NCBI RefSeq assembly: GCF_003387155.1
Contig: NZ_QUMT01000005.1
Location: 124,001-188,000, forward strand
DNA: 64,000 nt
Direction: 5' to 3'
DNA from: Roseateles depolymerans
GTDB lineage: Bacteria > Pseudomonadota > Gammaproteobacteria > Burkholderiales > Burkholderiaceae_C
Below the pieces are notes generated by a model that worked only from the letters and a program-made list of their open reading frames with translations, searched no databases and was not told the DNA's origin. Made by a program: the position numbers and the translations under genes. Numbering within the stretch: position 1 is the stretch's first letter; the number at the start of each line of letters is the position of its first letter. Shown in pieces: positions 20,765 to 30,152 of the stretch.

Positions 20765-20801
20765 GTGCACCCGCCTCGAAGACCCGGCGCCTTAGCCATG
20801 T

Positions 20802-23342
20802 TCAAGGCTTGTTCAGCACATACGCACGCACATAGTCCCCGGGCTTGGTGCCGGTGGAGCCATGGCCACCGGCCACCACCAGCAACATCTGCCGGCCCTG
20901 CGCATCCTGGTAGCTCATCGGCGTGGCCTGTCCGCCGGCGGGCAGTCGGTCTTCCCACAGCTGCCGTCCATTGCGCACGTCATAGGCACGCACGTAGTTG
21001 TCCATGCTGCCCGACAGGAAGGCCACGCCGCCGGCCGTCATCAAGGGGCCGCCCAGGCTGGGCACGCCCATGCGGATGGGCACCGGCACGGGCGAGAGGT
21101 CGCGCACCGTGCCATTGCGATGGCGCCAGACCACCTTGCCACTGTTCAGGTCCACGCCCGCCACCGTGCCCCAGGGAGGCGCCTGGCAGGGCACGCCCAG
21201 CGGCGAGGTGAAGGGCTTCATGCGGGATGCGAAGGGCGCACCGAAGTTCTCGTTCAGCGCCGGCAGGGCGCCGGTGGGTTTGCCGTCGTCCTGCACCAGC
21301 AGGCTGGAGTCGTCCTGGCGCGGCACCAGCTGTGAAGTGAAGGCCAGCACGGCCGGCGTGGTGAAGGCAATGCCCCGCACCGGGTCCACCGCAATGCTGC
21401 CCCAGTTGAACACACCGAAGTTGCCGGGGTTGATGATGGAGCCCTGGGTGCTGGGCGGCGTGAAGCGGCCTTCATACCGCAGCGAATGGAAGGCGATGCG
21501 GCACCAGAGCTGGTCCAGCATCGTGGCGCCCCACATGTCCTTTTCGCTGAGCTTGGGCGGCTCGAAGGAAATCGCGGACACCGGTTGCGTGGGCGCGGTG
21601 TGGTCGCCGGTGGCCGCCCCTTGCGGCACCGCCACCTCCTGCACCGGATGAATCGGCTGGCCGGTGCGGCGGTCCAGCACAAACAGCTCGCCCTGCTTGG
21701 TGGGCTGCACCAGCGCCGGCACCCGTTGGCCGTTGACGGTCAGGTCCACCAGCACGGGCTGCGCCGGCACGTCGTAGTCCCACAGGTCGTGATGCACCGT
21801 CTGGAACACCCAGCGCACCTGGCCGGTGGCAATGTCCAGCGCGACCACCGACGAGGAATAGCGCTCCACCGCCGCAGACCGGCGGCCGCCCCACTGGTCG
21901 GGCGGCTGGTTGCCCATGGGCAGGTAGACCAGTCCGAGTTGCTCATCCGCACTAGCCACCGACCAGCTGTTGGGGGAATTCGGTGTGTAGGTCTGACCGG
22001 CAGGCAGCGGCGTGGTGACGTCCGGATTGCCCGAATCCCAGTTCCACACCAGCGCGCCGGTTTCGATGTCGTAGGCGCGGATCACGCCGGACTGCTCCTT
22101 GGTGGAGGCGTTGTCCAGCACCGTGCCGCCGACGATCAGCAGACGGCGGGTGACCACCACGGGGGAGGTGGAATAGTAGGCCCCGGGCTGCGCATTGGGC
22201 ATGCCGGTCCACAGGTTGATGGCGCCGCCCTTGCCGAAGCTCTGGCAGACCTTGCCGGTGTCCGGATTCAGTGCGATGAGACGAGCGTCCGCAGTCGGCA
22301 TGAAGAGCTTGGCCGGGCATTCGGCCGACGCGCGCGTAGCGCCAAGGGCTGCGCCTGGTGTGGCGCCTGGTGCGGCCCCTTGTGCGGCCCCGGGTGCCGA
22401 AGCGGAGGCGGTCGTCGCAGTGGCCTGCGCCGCGCCTGCTTCTGCCGTCGGCGGCGCCTGGTAGGACAGGCCGCGGCAGGTCAGATGCTGCAAGGCGAGT
22501 TGGCCCTGCACCTTGGAGTCGTATCGCCACAGCTCCTTGCCGGTGGTCGCATCCAGCGCCAGCACCGACTGATGAGGCGTGCACAGGAACAGCCGCTGGC
22601 CGATCTTCAGCGGCGTGACTTCGAAGGTGGTTTCCTTCGGGTCGCCGGGCTGCCCGCGCATGTCGCCGGTGCGGAACTCCCAGGCCATGCTGAGCTGGGC
22701 CACGTTTTGCGGGGTGATCTGGTTCAGCGGTGAATAGCGCTGGCCAAGGTTGGTGCGTCCATAGGCATGCCATTCACCGTCCGGCAGCGCGTCGGAGGCT
22801 GACGCGGCCGCCGCCGTCGCCGCTGTCGCCGCTGCGGGCTCAGCCGGCGTCTCCGCGATCTCGCCCTCCAGCGCATGCCGATCGCGGGTCCACGACACCA
22901 CGGCCACCACCACAAAAGCCGCCAGCGACAGCATCAGGAACTGGCTGGGTCGGCTGCTCCAGCGCAGCCGCCTGGGATCGGTGTCCGGCACCGAAGGATG
23001 CAGCCAGGGCAGCAGCGCCAGCATCAGCGCGCCGATGACCCAGGGCACATCCAGCCGTGCCGCCAGCGGCCACCAGTCGATGCCCACTTCCCAGAGGCTC
23101 CAGGCGAGGCTCGCCAGGAAAAACACGGCATACAGCAGATAGGCTTCCCGGAGCCGTCCCCACATCAGCCCCCCGATGAACGCCAGGCTCAAGCCGGCCA
23201 GGGCGTAATACCAGCTGCCTCCGACGGAGGCCAGCCACCCGCCCGCCGCCAGAAGCACAAAGCCCAGCAGCAGCAGCACACCGCCAAACAGGCGGGCCAG
23301 GAGAGGAACCGGTGCAGCAATTCGGGAAAGGACGGCGGCCAT
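20802..23342 (-). CDS. gcd: Membrane-bound PQQ-dependent glucose dehydrogenase
   Basis: This 846-residue quinoprotein oxidises glucose to gluconolactone in the periplasm and feeds electrons to ubiquinone. About five hydrophobic helices occupy residues 1-145 (for example LLARLFGGVLLLLGFVLLAAGG). A PQQ propeller domain from about 190 begins EWHAYGRTNLGQRYSPLNQITPQN; it carries many W-motifs and the VQPTKQGELFVLDRRTGQPI and PSLGGPLMTAGGVAFLSGSMDN segments. The start at 23342 was chosen because MAAVLSRIAAPVPLLARL opens the first helix; the extra upstream codons run into a repeat. An Ala-rich insertion (about 350-380) interrupts the propeller. No pqq biosynthesis genes are nearby. The gene lies on the opposite strand inside the effector-like block and may have been inserted there. 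Confidence 0.93.
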   Translation of the reverse strand: MAAVLSRIAAPVPLLARLFGGVLLLLGFVLLAAGGWLASVGGSWYYALAGLSLAFIGGLMWGRLREAYLLYAVFFLASLAWSLWEVGIDWWPLAARLDVPWVIGALMLALLPWLHPSVPDTDPRRLRWSSRPSQFLMLSLAAFVVVAVVSWTRDRHALEGEIAETPAEPAAATAATAAAASASDALPDGEWHAYGRTNLGQRYSPLNQITPQNVAQLSMAWEFRTGDMRGQPGDPKETTFEVTPLKIGQRLFLCTPHQSVLALDATTGKELWRYDSKVQGQLALQHLTCRGLSYQAPPTAEAGAAQATATTASASAPGAAQGAAPGATPGAALGATRASAECPAKLFMPTADARLIALNPDTGKVCQSFGKGGAINLWTGMPNAQPGAYYSTSPVVVTRRLLIVGGTVLDNASTKEQSGVIRAYDIETGALVWNWDSGNPDVTTPLPAGQTYTPNSPNSWSVASADEQLGLVYLPMGNQPPDQWGGRRSAAVERYSSSVVALDIATGQVRWVFQTVHHDLWDYDVPAQPVLVDLTVNGQRVPALVQPTKQGELFVLDRRTGQPIHPVQEVAVPQGAATGDHTAPTQPVSAISFEPPKLSEKDMWGATMLDQLWCRIAFHSLRYEGRFTPPSTQGSIINPGNFGVFNWGSIAVDPVRGIAFTTPAVLAFTSQLVPRQDDSSLLVQDDGKPTGALPALNENFGAPFASRMKPFTSPLGVPCQAPPWGTVAGVDLNSGKVVWRHRNGTVRDLSPVPVPIRMGVPSLGGPLMTAGGVAFLSGSMDNYVRAYDVRNGRQLWEDRLPAGGQATPMSYQDAQGRQMLLVVAGGHGSTGTKPGDYVRAYVLNKP

Positions 23343-23451
23343 GACGTGGCTTCCAGACAATGCGATGCCCCCGGATGGCAATATCCATGCCCTGACCCGC
23401 CCGCGCGCGGCCTTGATCTCATTGCCTGTGCGAGGCTCGGCGGGGTGCACG

Positions 23452-23557
23452 ACCTTACTCCCGCCAACTGTGGACAAGTCGTGGGAGAAGCTGAGGTCGG
23501 ACGCCGCAAGTCATTGATTGACAAGGGAATCAGGTCCTTTGCTCAAGAATGAGGCAG
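23452..23557 (+). repeat. 106-bp imperfect direct repeat, copy A
   Basis: This segment aligns without gaps to 30153-30258. The central 30 bases, from CTGTGGACAAGTCGTGGGAG on through AAGCTGAGG, are identical, as is the closing GCTCAAGAATGAGGCAG. It lies between the gcd start and paralogue 4, 85 bp before that start codon. Both copies can be read as a short peptide ending AQE and a TGA, with several synonymous differences. The third-position GC is low, so coding is doubtful. Confidence 0.85.
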
Positions 23558-23642
23558 GCGACCGGTGAAACGAGTGGGCGCCGACCGCGAATTGACCCAC
23601 TGAAGCTGCGCACCGAGCTGCCTGCCACCGGCACTCAGCGGC

Positions 23643-26600
23643 ATGTTCACGCCATCGGTCACTTCATTCCTCGATCATGCGCGGGATCTTTACACCCCAA
23701 GCGCGTTCGACCCTCCCGTCACGCCGGTCGCCGCGCCTGCGCCCAATCCTGACTGGGTGTCCTACACAGGTCCTCAAAACATCCACTCCCCGGAGTACAA
23801 ACAGTTCCGGAACTCCCCGCTGTTCCTGGAGACTCATCGGCAATGGCTGGCGCGTGTCGACGACTGTGAGCGCATGGCCCGCAAGCTCTGCCTCCCCCAG
23901 GAAGCGGAGCGGATCAGCGATGCCTTGAATGTCTTTCGTGATCGCCTGAATGATCGATGGGGTGAGTCCTATGTCACCGACAACATGCCGCTGCTCTTTG
24001 GCGAGGGTAAACGGGCCATGGACCGGATCTGCCAGCGGCTGGAGCAGGAAGAGCTGCCGGAGGACTTTCGCAAAGCCCAGTTGCAGGAGATGGCCGCGCT
24101 CCTGGATAAATGCCTGTCCACCGGCCCGGCCTTCATCCAGACGGCGCAGGCGCTGGATACCGCTCCCGATGGATTGCGCAGCGCCATGCTGCGGGTCATC
24201 CAGAACCGGGGAGACACCGTCTGCCGGGAGGTCTATCAGCTCGAGCAGCGCTACTACGAGACCGAAGCCTGGCGGCTCGACATGGAAGTGCATGGGGTCA
24301 ACCGGCTGAGGCTGGAGTACCGCCTGCCGGGCGCTGACAGGTCCGACATCCACAGCCTGGGCCCGAAACTGTTCTTCCCCCAGCATGAACCGCATCATGT
24401 GGCCGAGCTGCGCCGGGGCTTGCAGCCCACCGAAGTGGCCGAGGATCTGGCGGACGTGTATTGGGGCAGGCTGCAGGCCCTCCTGCCGCCGCATGTCCCC
24501 GGTCTGGGGTCCGGGGCCGATCTCAACGACGTCATGCCGGACATTCAAGCCGCGGTCGCGCGTGTGAACAAGGCGATCACACCGGTGTCCATGACCAGCC
24601 TGATGGTGGCGGACGAATCCAGCGGCAGCTACCGCTGGCAAACCGACGCCTCCTGTCTGGCCCTGGAACTGCTGAAGGCGCTGGAGACCGAGCGGCTGGT
24701 GATGCCCCAAGCCCGCGAGACCCTGCTAACTGCCACCAGCCGCGACGGCACCTGGCAACTCAAGAGCGTGCAAGGGCGGCTGTTCCATGTCGTGGAGCGG
24801 CCCAGCGGCCCCTCGCAGACCTTCCTCGTGCCTGTTCGGCTGGACCACGTACTCGCGCTCGATCAACAGTTGAAACGAGAGCCCCAGGCCTTGCCGGCCG
24901 CACTGGTCTGGACCGTGATTCGCGGCGAATCGCGTGAGCGCCTGCGCCACATTCCCGAGCATTGGTTGACCGACCGGCGCCAGGTGCTCGAATGGCTGCG
25001 CCGCATCGACCGCGATGACTGGCTGCAATGGCTGCAGGCCACGCCTCACCTTCGACCGGACACCGCGCTGACCCTGGCAGACGCCTTGACCTCGCGAGGC
25101 AGCAGCGACTGGCTCGAACCCTTGCTGGCAAAGCCCTCGCTCGGCGGACCTCGCTGGCTGCAAGAGGCAGACGCCAAGCTGCTGACGATGGCCATGAGCG
25201 CCACCGATCCCCGCACGCAAAGGATCTGGCTGAGTTACCTGCGCAGCGCGTTTGAGCACCTGCCGCCGGACCAGGTGCACGCCCTGCTGTCTCCGCGCCG
25301 TGGGCTCAATCTGGTCTTCGCCGCCATGATGGAGGGACGCGGTCACCCGGTCTCGGTGGCGGTGTCGCTCCTGAAGGCCGGCCTGACCCGCGGAATCGTG
25401 TCGGTGAAGGAAGTCCCCGCGCAGGTCGACTGCCCGTTCCAGGCGGCGATGGAGCATGGGCATCTCGAGGCGATCCAGGCACTGGCGCCCTTCCTCATCG
25501 ACGCGCTGCAGCACTCGTGGATCAGCCGTCGGGACCTGGTGGCGCTGCTGGGCGGAAACCGCCCGGGTGAGGCTTGCGAAGGCGCGATGGTCCAAGGCCA
25601 GGGCGAATGCCTGCGCTGGTATCTGGATTTCGTCCACACCCTGCACCGCAGAGACCTTCTCAGCGTCGAGGACGGCTTGCTGGACTTGATCACCCAACCG
25701 CGTTCGAACGGATCGGCGGTCACCTACGACACGGTGCTGCAAGGCCAAGCCGTGACCCTGGGCGTGTATCTGGACTGGCTGCTCCGCGCCGCGAGAGACA
25801 AGCTCATCAGCCAGGGCCATCTGCTGCTGCAACTGGGGTGCGAAGGACCGCATGAATCCGGCCTCGTCCATCTGCTGGAGGACAAGAACACGGCCTGCTT
25901 GAACGCATGGTGTGACGCAGTGTCGAGTGCGACGCTTGAAGACCTGATCGAGCGGCGCGATGTCGAGAGGATGTTGACCGACAGGAACCTGGCGGGTGTT
26001 CCCCTCCTGCATGCACTGGTGCGCAAACCCTTGGCGGGGCCGTTGCGCAACTGGATGCACACGTTGACCGAACTCCACCATGCCCAGGCGCTGGACCTGT
26101 CGCAGCTGACCCGCCTGCTGCGAAGCGGACCGCCCGCCCGCGACCCCGACTCGTGCTTGCCGATCATGCACGACCTGCTGCTCAAAGAGGTGCACCCCAC
26201 GCCGTTCAGGGCCTACATCCGCCATCTGACCCACCTCCATCAGCGGCGCGTGTTGCCCTCGGACGTACTTGAGGCGTTGCTCTGCTCCTGCGGCGCTAAA
26301 ACCCCGTTCCCCGCCATCGTGTCGGCCACCTATCGCGGAAAACCGGCGCCGGTCGATGCATTCCTGGACGTCCTCATCAAGCTGGGACGCGAGAGACGGC
26401 TGTCGTCGGCGGCCCTGATCCGGGTGCTGGACGGGCGAGTGGCCGACGCAGGCCCCCCACGGCCGGGATCATCCGCCCTCCTCGTGGCCATCCAACAGAA
26501 GAAGGGGGCCATGCTGACCCGGCTGATCAATACCTCCCTGACGCTGTACCAACTCGGTGCCATCACGGCCCAGGACTGGTTGACGCTGCTGCAACCTCAG

Positions 26601-26747
26601 AACCCAACGAATTCACCCCTGACGGCCCTGCTCCGCGTGAGAGACCCCGCAGCGCTGGCCTTCATCCACAACACCATCATCACCGCGAACGGTTTGCAGA
26701 TCCTCTCCTGGGAGCAAGCAAAAAGCCTCCTTGCACGCCTGGCCTAG
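23643..26747 (+). CDS. Large effector-like protein, paralogue 4 (unknown; NEL-like region plus helical repeats)
   Basis: This 1034-residue protein is closest to paralogue 1; both have AGCGGC immediately before the ATG and share SPEYKQF/SREYQAF, HRQWLARVDDCERMA and KRAMDRICQRL. Invariant cysteines are at 75, 130 and 157 (LDKCLSTGPAF), and MEVHGVNRLRLEYRLPG is at 214-230. Residues about 420-1030 are helical repeats, including the GEACEGAMVQGQGECLRWYL and GSAVTYDTVLQGQAVTLGVYL units. It lacks the proline-rich tail of the other copies and ends SLLARLA, directly after a helical segment. The gene sits 45 bp before paralogue 5, and the pair is bracketed by the 106-bp direct repeats. The function is unknown. 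Confidence 0.8.
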   Translation: MFTPSVTSFLDHARDLYTPSAFDPPVTPVAAPAPNPDWVSYTGPQNIHSPEYKQFRNSPLFLETHRQWLARVDDCERMARKLCLPQEAERISDALNVFRDRLNDRWGESYVTDNMPLLFGEGKRAMDRICQRLEQEELPEDFRKAQLQEMAALLDKCLSTGPAFIQTAQALDTAPDGLRSAMLRVIQNRGDTVCREVYQLEQRYYETEAWRLDMEVHGVNRLRLEYRLPGADRSDIHSLGPKLFFPQHEPHHVAELRRGLQPTEVAEDLADVYWGRLQALLPPHVPGLGSGADLNDVMPDIQAAVARVNKAITPVSMTSLMVADESSGSYRWQTDASCLALELLKALETERLVMPQARETLLTATSRDGTWQLKSVQGRLFHVVERPSGPSQTFLVPVRLDHVLALDQQLKREPQALPAALVWTVIRGESRERLRHIPEHWLTDRRQVLEWLRRIDRDDWLQWLQATPHLRPDTALTLADALTSRGSSDWLEPLLAKPSLGGPRWLQEADAKLLTMAMSATDPRTQRIWLSYLRSAFEHLPPDQVHALLSPRRGLNLVFAAMMEGRGHPVSVAVSLLKAGLTRGIVSVKEVPAQVDCPFQAAMEHGHLEAIQALAPFLIDALQHSWISRRDLVALLGGNRPGEACEGAMVQGQGECLRWYLDFVHTLHRRDLLSVEDGLLDLITQPRSNGSAVTYDTVLQGQAVTLGVYLDWLLRAARDKLISQGHLLLQLGCEGPHESGLVHLLEDKNTACLNAWCDAVSSATLEDLIERRDVERMLTDRNLAGVPLLHALVRKPLAGPLRNWMHTLTELHHAQALDLSQLTRLLRSGPPARDPDSCLPIMHDLLLKEVHPTPFRAYIRHLTHLHQRRVLPSDVLEALLCSCGAKTPFPAIVSATYRGKPAPVDAFLDVLIKLGRERRLSSAALIRVLDGRVADAGPPRPGSSALLVAIQQKKGAMLTRLINTSLTLYQLGAITAQDWLTLLQPQNPTNSPLTALLRVRDPAALAFIHNTIITANGLQILSWEQAKSLLARLA

Positions 26748-26792
26748 TGCCTTGGGCCGCCGCCATTCCTTCCACCGCGCTCCTGACTCCAT

Positions 26793-29700
26793 ATGTTCCC
26801 GTCCCCCTCCGTCAGCTTCCTCGCGGCTGTCCCGAAACTCTTCACGCCCGACAGCTTCAAGGATCCGAAGCGACTGATGCCGCAGCGCCCCCGCGAGGAC
26901 TGGGTGTCCTTCCAACCGCTGGACTCGGCCGGCAGAGGCAACTTTGCAAGCTTCCGAAACTCCCCACAGTTTCTGGCCGTCCAACAACAGTTTCTGGAAC
27001 GGATCGAGCAATGCAAGGCCTTCGCCGAGAAGCACTTCACCCTCCAGGAGGCGGATGTCGTCCTGACTGGGCTCGACACCTTTGCAGAACGGCTCACCCG
27101 GGCCGATGGGGTGCAGCACTTTGGGGACTCGCTCGAGCCGCTGTACGGGCTCGGCAAACGGCACTTCGACAGCTTCTGCACACGACTGGCCCAAGACAGT
27201 GCGGACCTGGAAGACCGCAAGACCGCGCTGCGTGAACTCGCCAGCGAGTTGCGTGCCTGCGGCAACGTCTGCCCGGCGCTTCATGAAGCGGCCCTTCGCC
27301 TGAACAGCGACCCAGCCGGCCTGCGCGGTGAATTCCATGAGGTGCTGGTGGCGCGCATCGACGCTCTGCTGCAGGAAACGATCAGCCATCCGCCCACCGA
27401 CGCTCCCGTCCCCCTGCGGTCGCGTGCCGCTTGGGCGGAATGGCTCCGGGCCCATGAAAAGCACGTGATCCAGCGCTTGAAGCTGGAACTGGGTCTTCCC
27501 GTCGGCCCCGTCGATGGCGCCCTCAGCACCCGGACCGACCTGATCACGGGGGAACTGCTCACGAGCGCTCATAGCGTCCTGCGTCACCGTCTGCATCCCG
27601 TGGCGCTGGCCGGAGACCTGGCGGAACGCTACATGACCCGCCTGCGCGAGGCGACCCACCCCGGACAATCGCTGACGCGACGGGACCTGTCGCTGATGAT
27701 GCCCTTCATCAGGCAGGAGCATGCCAGGGTGAACGCGACGTATGGGCCCATCCCCCTCGAGCATCTGGTGAGGGAGGACGCGCAGACCCGGCATATCTTC
27801 TGGCAGGAGGATCTGTCGCTGTTGACCCGGGACCTGCTGACGGTGTTGGCCCAGAAGGGCTTGATCGTCGAACAGCCCAACAAGCCCTTGCAAATGGGCT
27901 ATGACGATGATGCATCCTGGGAGATTTCGCACATCAACTGGCAGCTGTTCATCGTCAAGGAACAGAGACAGGGCCACTCGACCCGTCAGGCGGTCCCTCC
28001 CAAGGTCGCGCATGTGCTGTCCATGCAAAAACATGGGCGGGGGGACGCCCCGCCTTCTGCACTGACCGAATCGGTGATACGCGCCAACCTGCCGAGGGAC
28101 TTGATGTCCTTGCCGCCCCACTGGCTGACCGACACCGGGCTCTGCACCACCTTCTGCCGGTCCATGGACGATGACAGCATGCGGGACTGGATCGCGCGGC
28201 ATCGGCCGATCGGTCAGGAGCGGGTGCGGCTGTTGCTGCCGGTGCTCACCCGTGCCGGGATGCACAAAGCGCTGACACAGCTGATGCAGAGCCCCGAGGG
28301 AGCGCGTGCGCACGACTGGTTCCACTGGGGAGGTGGCCCCGCCCTGCTGGCCCGGGTGGTGGGGGTGGAACGAACCATGGGCCGCTTGATGCGCACCGAC
28401 GCATCGCCCGACGTGGAGCGCGTGTGGGTCGGCAAGATCGAGGATGCGCTGCCGGCCCTGTCGGAAGTAGAGACGAAGCAACTCTTCACCTTGGGTGAGC
28501 GAGGTCTTGTCGAGGAAGTTGCGAAAGTCGGACGGGTTTCCAGCCTGACCCATGTCCTGTGGCTGCTGCGCGTGGCCGCGACCTTCGGCCGTGTGTCCGG
28601 CAAGACGCTGCAGACCCTGGTGACCATCCCCATGCAGCCCCTCATGGGAGAGTGCAAGGTGGACATGCTGGAGGCGCATGCAGACGCTGTGATGGAGATG
28701 GTCCAACGGGGCCTGCTGCCCGCGAACAGCTTGCCGGTGCTGATGGAAGGCGCCCTGGCGCCAGGCTACGGCTGCCGGGGTGCCTTGGAAAGCGGTCAGT
28801 TCGAAACGGTGAACTGGTTTCACAGGCGGGTGCGCCTTCACCACAGCCATGGGCATCTCACCGATGAACAGGCCGCTGCACTCGTGAGGAGCGTGCCGCA
28901 GGATTGCGACTCCGGCGCCGTGATGGCCCTGCGCAATGGCCATGCTCAGGCGCTCTACGAGCAAATGGGCCAGCTTCAGTATGCAGTCTCCACCGGCATG
29001 CTCGCCAAAGAGGAAATGCCGGATTTGCTGGCCTTCCGAGACATGGAAGGGATGCCCGGTTTCGAGATCATGCTCACGGAGCCCAAAGCCGGCGCCTGCC
29101 TGGATCGCTGGACACTGTCTCTGAAGGAAGCCACGTTCCGCACCCATCTGACGCCAGAGGAGCTCCTCACCCTCCTGGCGGCCTACGATGCGGCCGGACA
29201 ACCGCTGCTGGCGCGTCTGATTGCAGGCAAGGACGGGCTGGCGCGAGCCAAGGCCTGGCTGCAGACGATCGGGGCACTGTCCGGCTCACTCCCCCCGGGC
29301 GGCGTGGTCCGGCTGCTGGAAGCCACCGCTAACCCCGCGCAGGCGCCGCGCAGCTTGCTCTTTAGCACGATGAAGGAGCAGGGCGACACCTCCGCCATCA
29401 CGTCCCTGATCCATTTGTATGGCGTGGCCCATCAGCAGAAGCTGCTGTCCGATGACGAGCTGGCAAGGCTGCTGGTGTTGCGCGAGGTGGGGGGAGAAGC
29501 CGTGGCCAAACGTCTTCTGGCGTCGCGCAAGGGTCCGAATGGGAAGCCTGGGCCGGCCACCCCGCTGCATGCGTATCTGCTCGGTGTGCTTGAACTGGGC
29601 CAGCAAGGCCGTTTGCAGGGGCTGCCCGTGTTGAAGCTGCTGCATGCGTTGGCGCGATATCGCCTCACGCCCATGGCCGCCCACCGCGCTGAAGCCTTTC

Positions 29701-30122
29701 GCACCGTCCTTGAAGGCCTGCTGGACACCTCACTCTCCAGCACCTCGGATGGGCGCATCCATGCGAACTGGTGGGGCTACCAATTGATGGAGGCCGATGT
29801 GGGCGTCGGCATGGGCGTACGTGCAGCGCTGGGCCGGCACCCCACTGAGGCGCTCCTGTTGATCCTGGAGCCGCTGATGAAGCAAGCCAAGACCGAGAAG
29901 CTGCACCACGGACCGGTCGATGCCCAATTGCAGCAGGCGTGGATCCACGTCAGCGGATCAGCCCCAACATGGGCAACGCCGCCAACGCCGCGTCCCAGGG
30001 GGACCCCTCCATCGGCGTATCCCCGTCCACACGCGGTGGCGCGGCCAACGCCAGCGTCCGGGGAGTTGCCTCCGCCAGTACCGCACCGGCTCCCTCCTCG
30101 CACCGCCCCCAGGCGCCCCTGA
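26793..30122 (+). CDS. Large effector-like protein, paralogue 5 (unknown; NEL-like region plus helical repeats; possible shifted C-terminus)
   Basis: This 1109-residue protein is the most divergent of the five but keeps DWVSFQPLDS, RIEQCKAFAEKHFT (Cys74), DSFCTRL (Cys129), ALRELASELRAC (Cys156) with a second Cys160, and RIDALLQETI. The EVH motif is replaced by EKHVIQRLKLELGLP at 222-236. Helical repeats run from about 480 to 1040 (GCRGALESGQFETVNWF, DSGAVMALRNGHAQALYEQM). The last about 50 residues are Pro/Arg-rich. In this stretch another frame, open to 30253, has more GC at third positions, so a frameshift near 29940-29975 is possible and the true end may be 30253. Unlike the others, the start ATATG is preceded by a 45-bp gap. 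Confidence 0.75.
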   Translation: MFPSPSVSFLAAVPKLFTPDSFKDPKRLMPQRPREDWVSFQPLDSAGRGNFASFRNSPQFLAVQQQFLERIEQCKAFAEKHFTLQEADVVLTGLDTFAERLTRADGVQHFGDSLEPLYGLGKRHFDSFCTRLAQDSADLEDRKTALRELASELRACGNVCPALHEAALRLNSDPAGLRGEFHEVLVARIDALLQETISHPPTDAPVPLRSRAAWAEWLRAHEKHVIQRLKLELGLPVGPVDGALSTRTDLITGELLTSAHSVLRHRLHPVALAGDLAERYMTRLREATHPGQSLTRRDLSLMMPFIRQEHARVNATYGPIPLEHLVREDAQTRHIFWQEDLSLLTRDLLTVLAQKGLIVEQPNKPLQMGYDDDASWEISHINWQLFIVKEQRQGHSTRQAVPPKVAHVLSMQKHGRGDAPPSALTESVIRANLPRDLMSLPPHWLTDTGLCTTFCRSMDDDSMRDWIARHRPIGQERVRLLLPVLTRAGMHKALTQLMQSPEGARAHDWFHWGGGPALLARVVGVERTMGRLMRTDASPDVERVWVGKIEDALPALSEVETKQLFTLGERGLVEEVAKVGRVSSLTHVLWLLRVAATFGRVSGKTLQTLVTIPMQPLMGECKVDMLEAHADAVMEMVQRGLLPANSLPVLMEGALAPGYGCRGALESGQFETVNWFHRRVRLHHSHGHLTDEQAAALVRSVPQDCDSGAVMALRNGHAQALYEQMGQLQYAVSTGMLAKEEMPDLLAFRDMEGMPGFEIMLTEPKAGACLDRWTLSLKEATFRTHLTPEELLTLLAAYDAAGQPLLARLIAGKDGLARAKAWLQTIGALSGSLPPGGVVRLLEATANPAQAPRSLLFSTMKEQGDTSAITSLIHLYGVAHQQKLLSDDELARLLVLREVGGEAVAKRLLASRKGPNGKPGPATPLHAYLLGVLELGQQGRLQGLPVLKLLHALARYRLTPMAAHRAEAFRTVLEGLLDTSLSSTSDGRIHANWWGYQLMEADVGVGMGVRAALGRHPTEALLLILEPLMKQAKTEKLHHGPVDAQLQQAWIHVSGSAPTWATPPTPRPRGTPPSAYPRPHAVARPTPASGELPPPVPHRLPPRTAPRRP

Positions 30123-30152
30123 GCCCGCGTGCTTGCCTGCCCCGGATCATCA

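Noticed and set aside
23461-23480. TGTGGACAA in both 106-bp repeats as a DnaA box
   Set aside because: It differs from the consensus by one base and occurs alone, with no AT-rich region or cluster of boxes, so an origin is not supported.
26613-29201. Minus-strand frame of 862 codons
   Set aside because: It is antisense to paralogue 5 and rich in Gln/His/Arg, with no motif.
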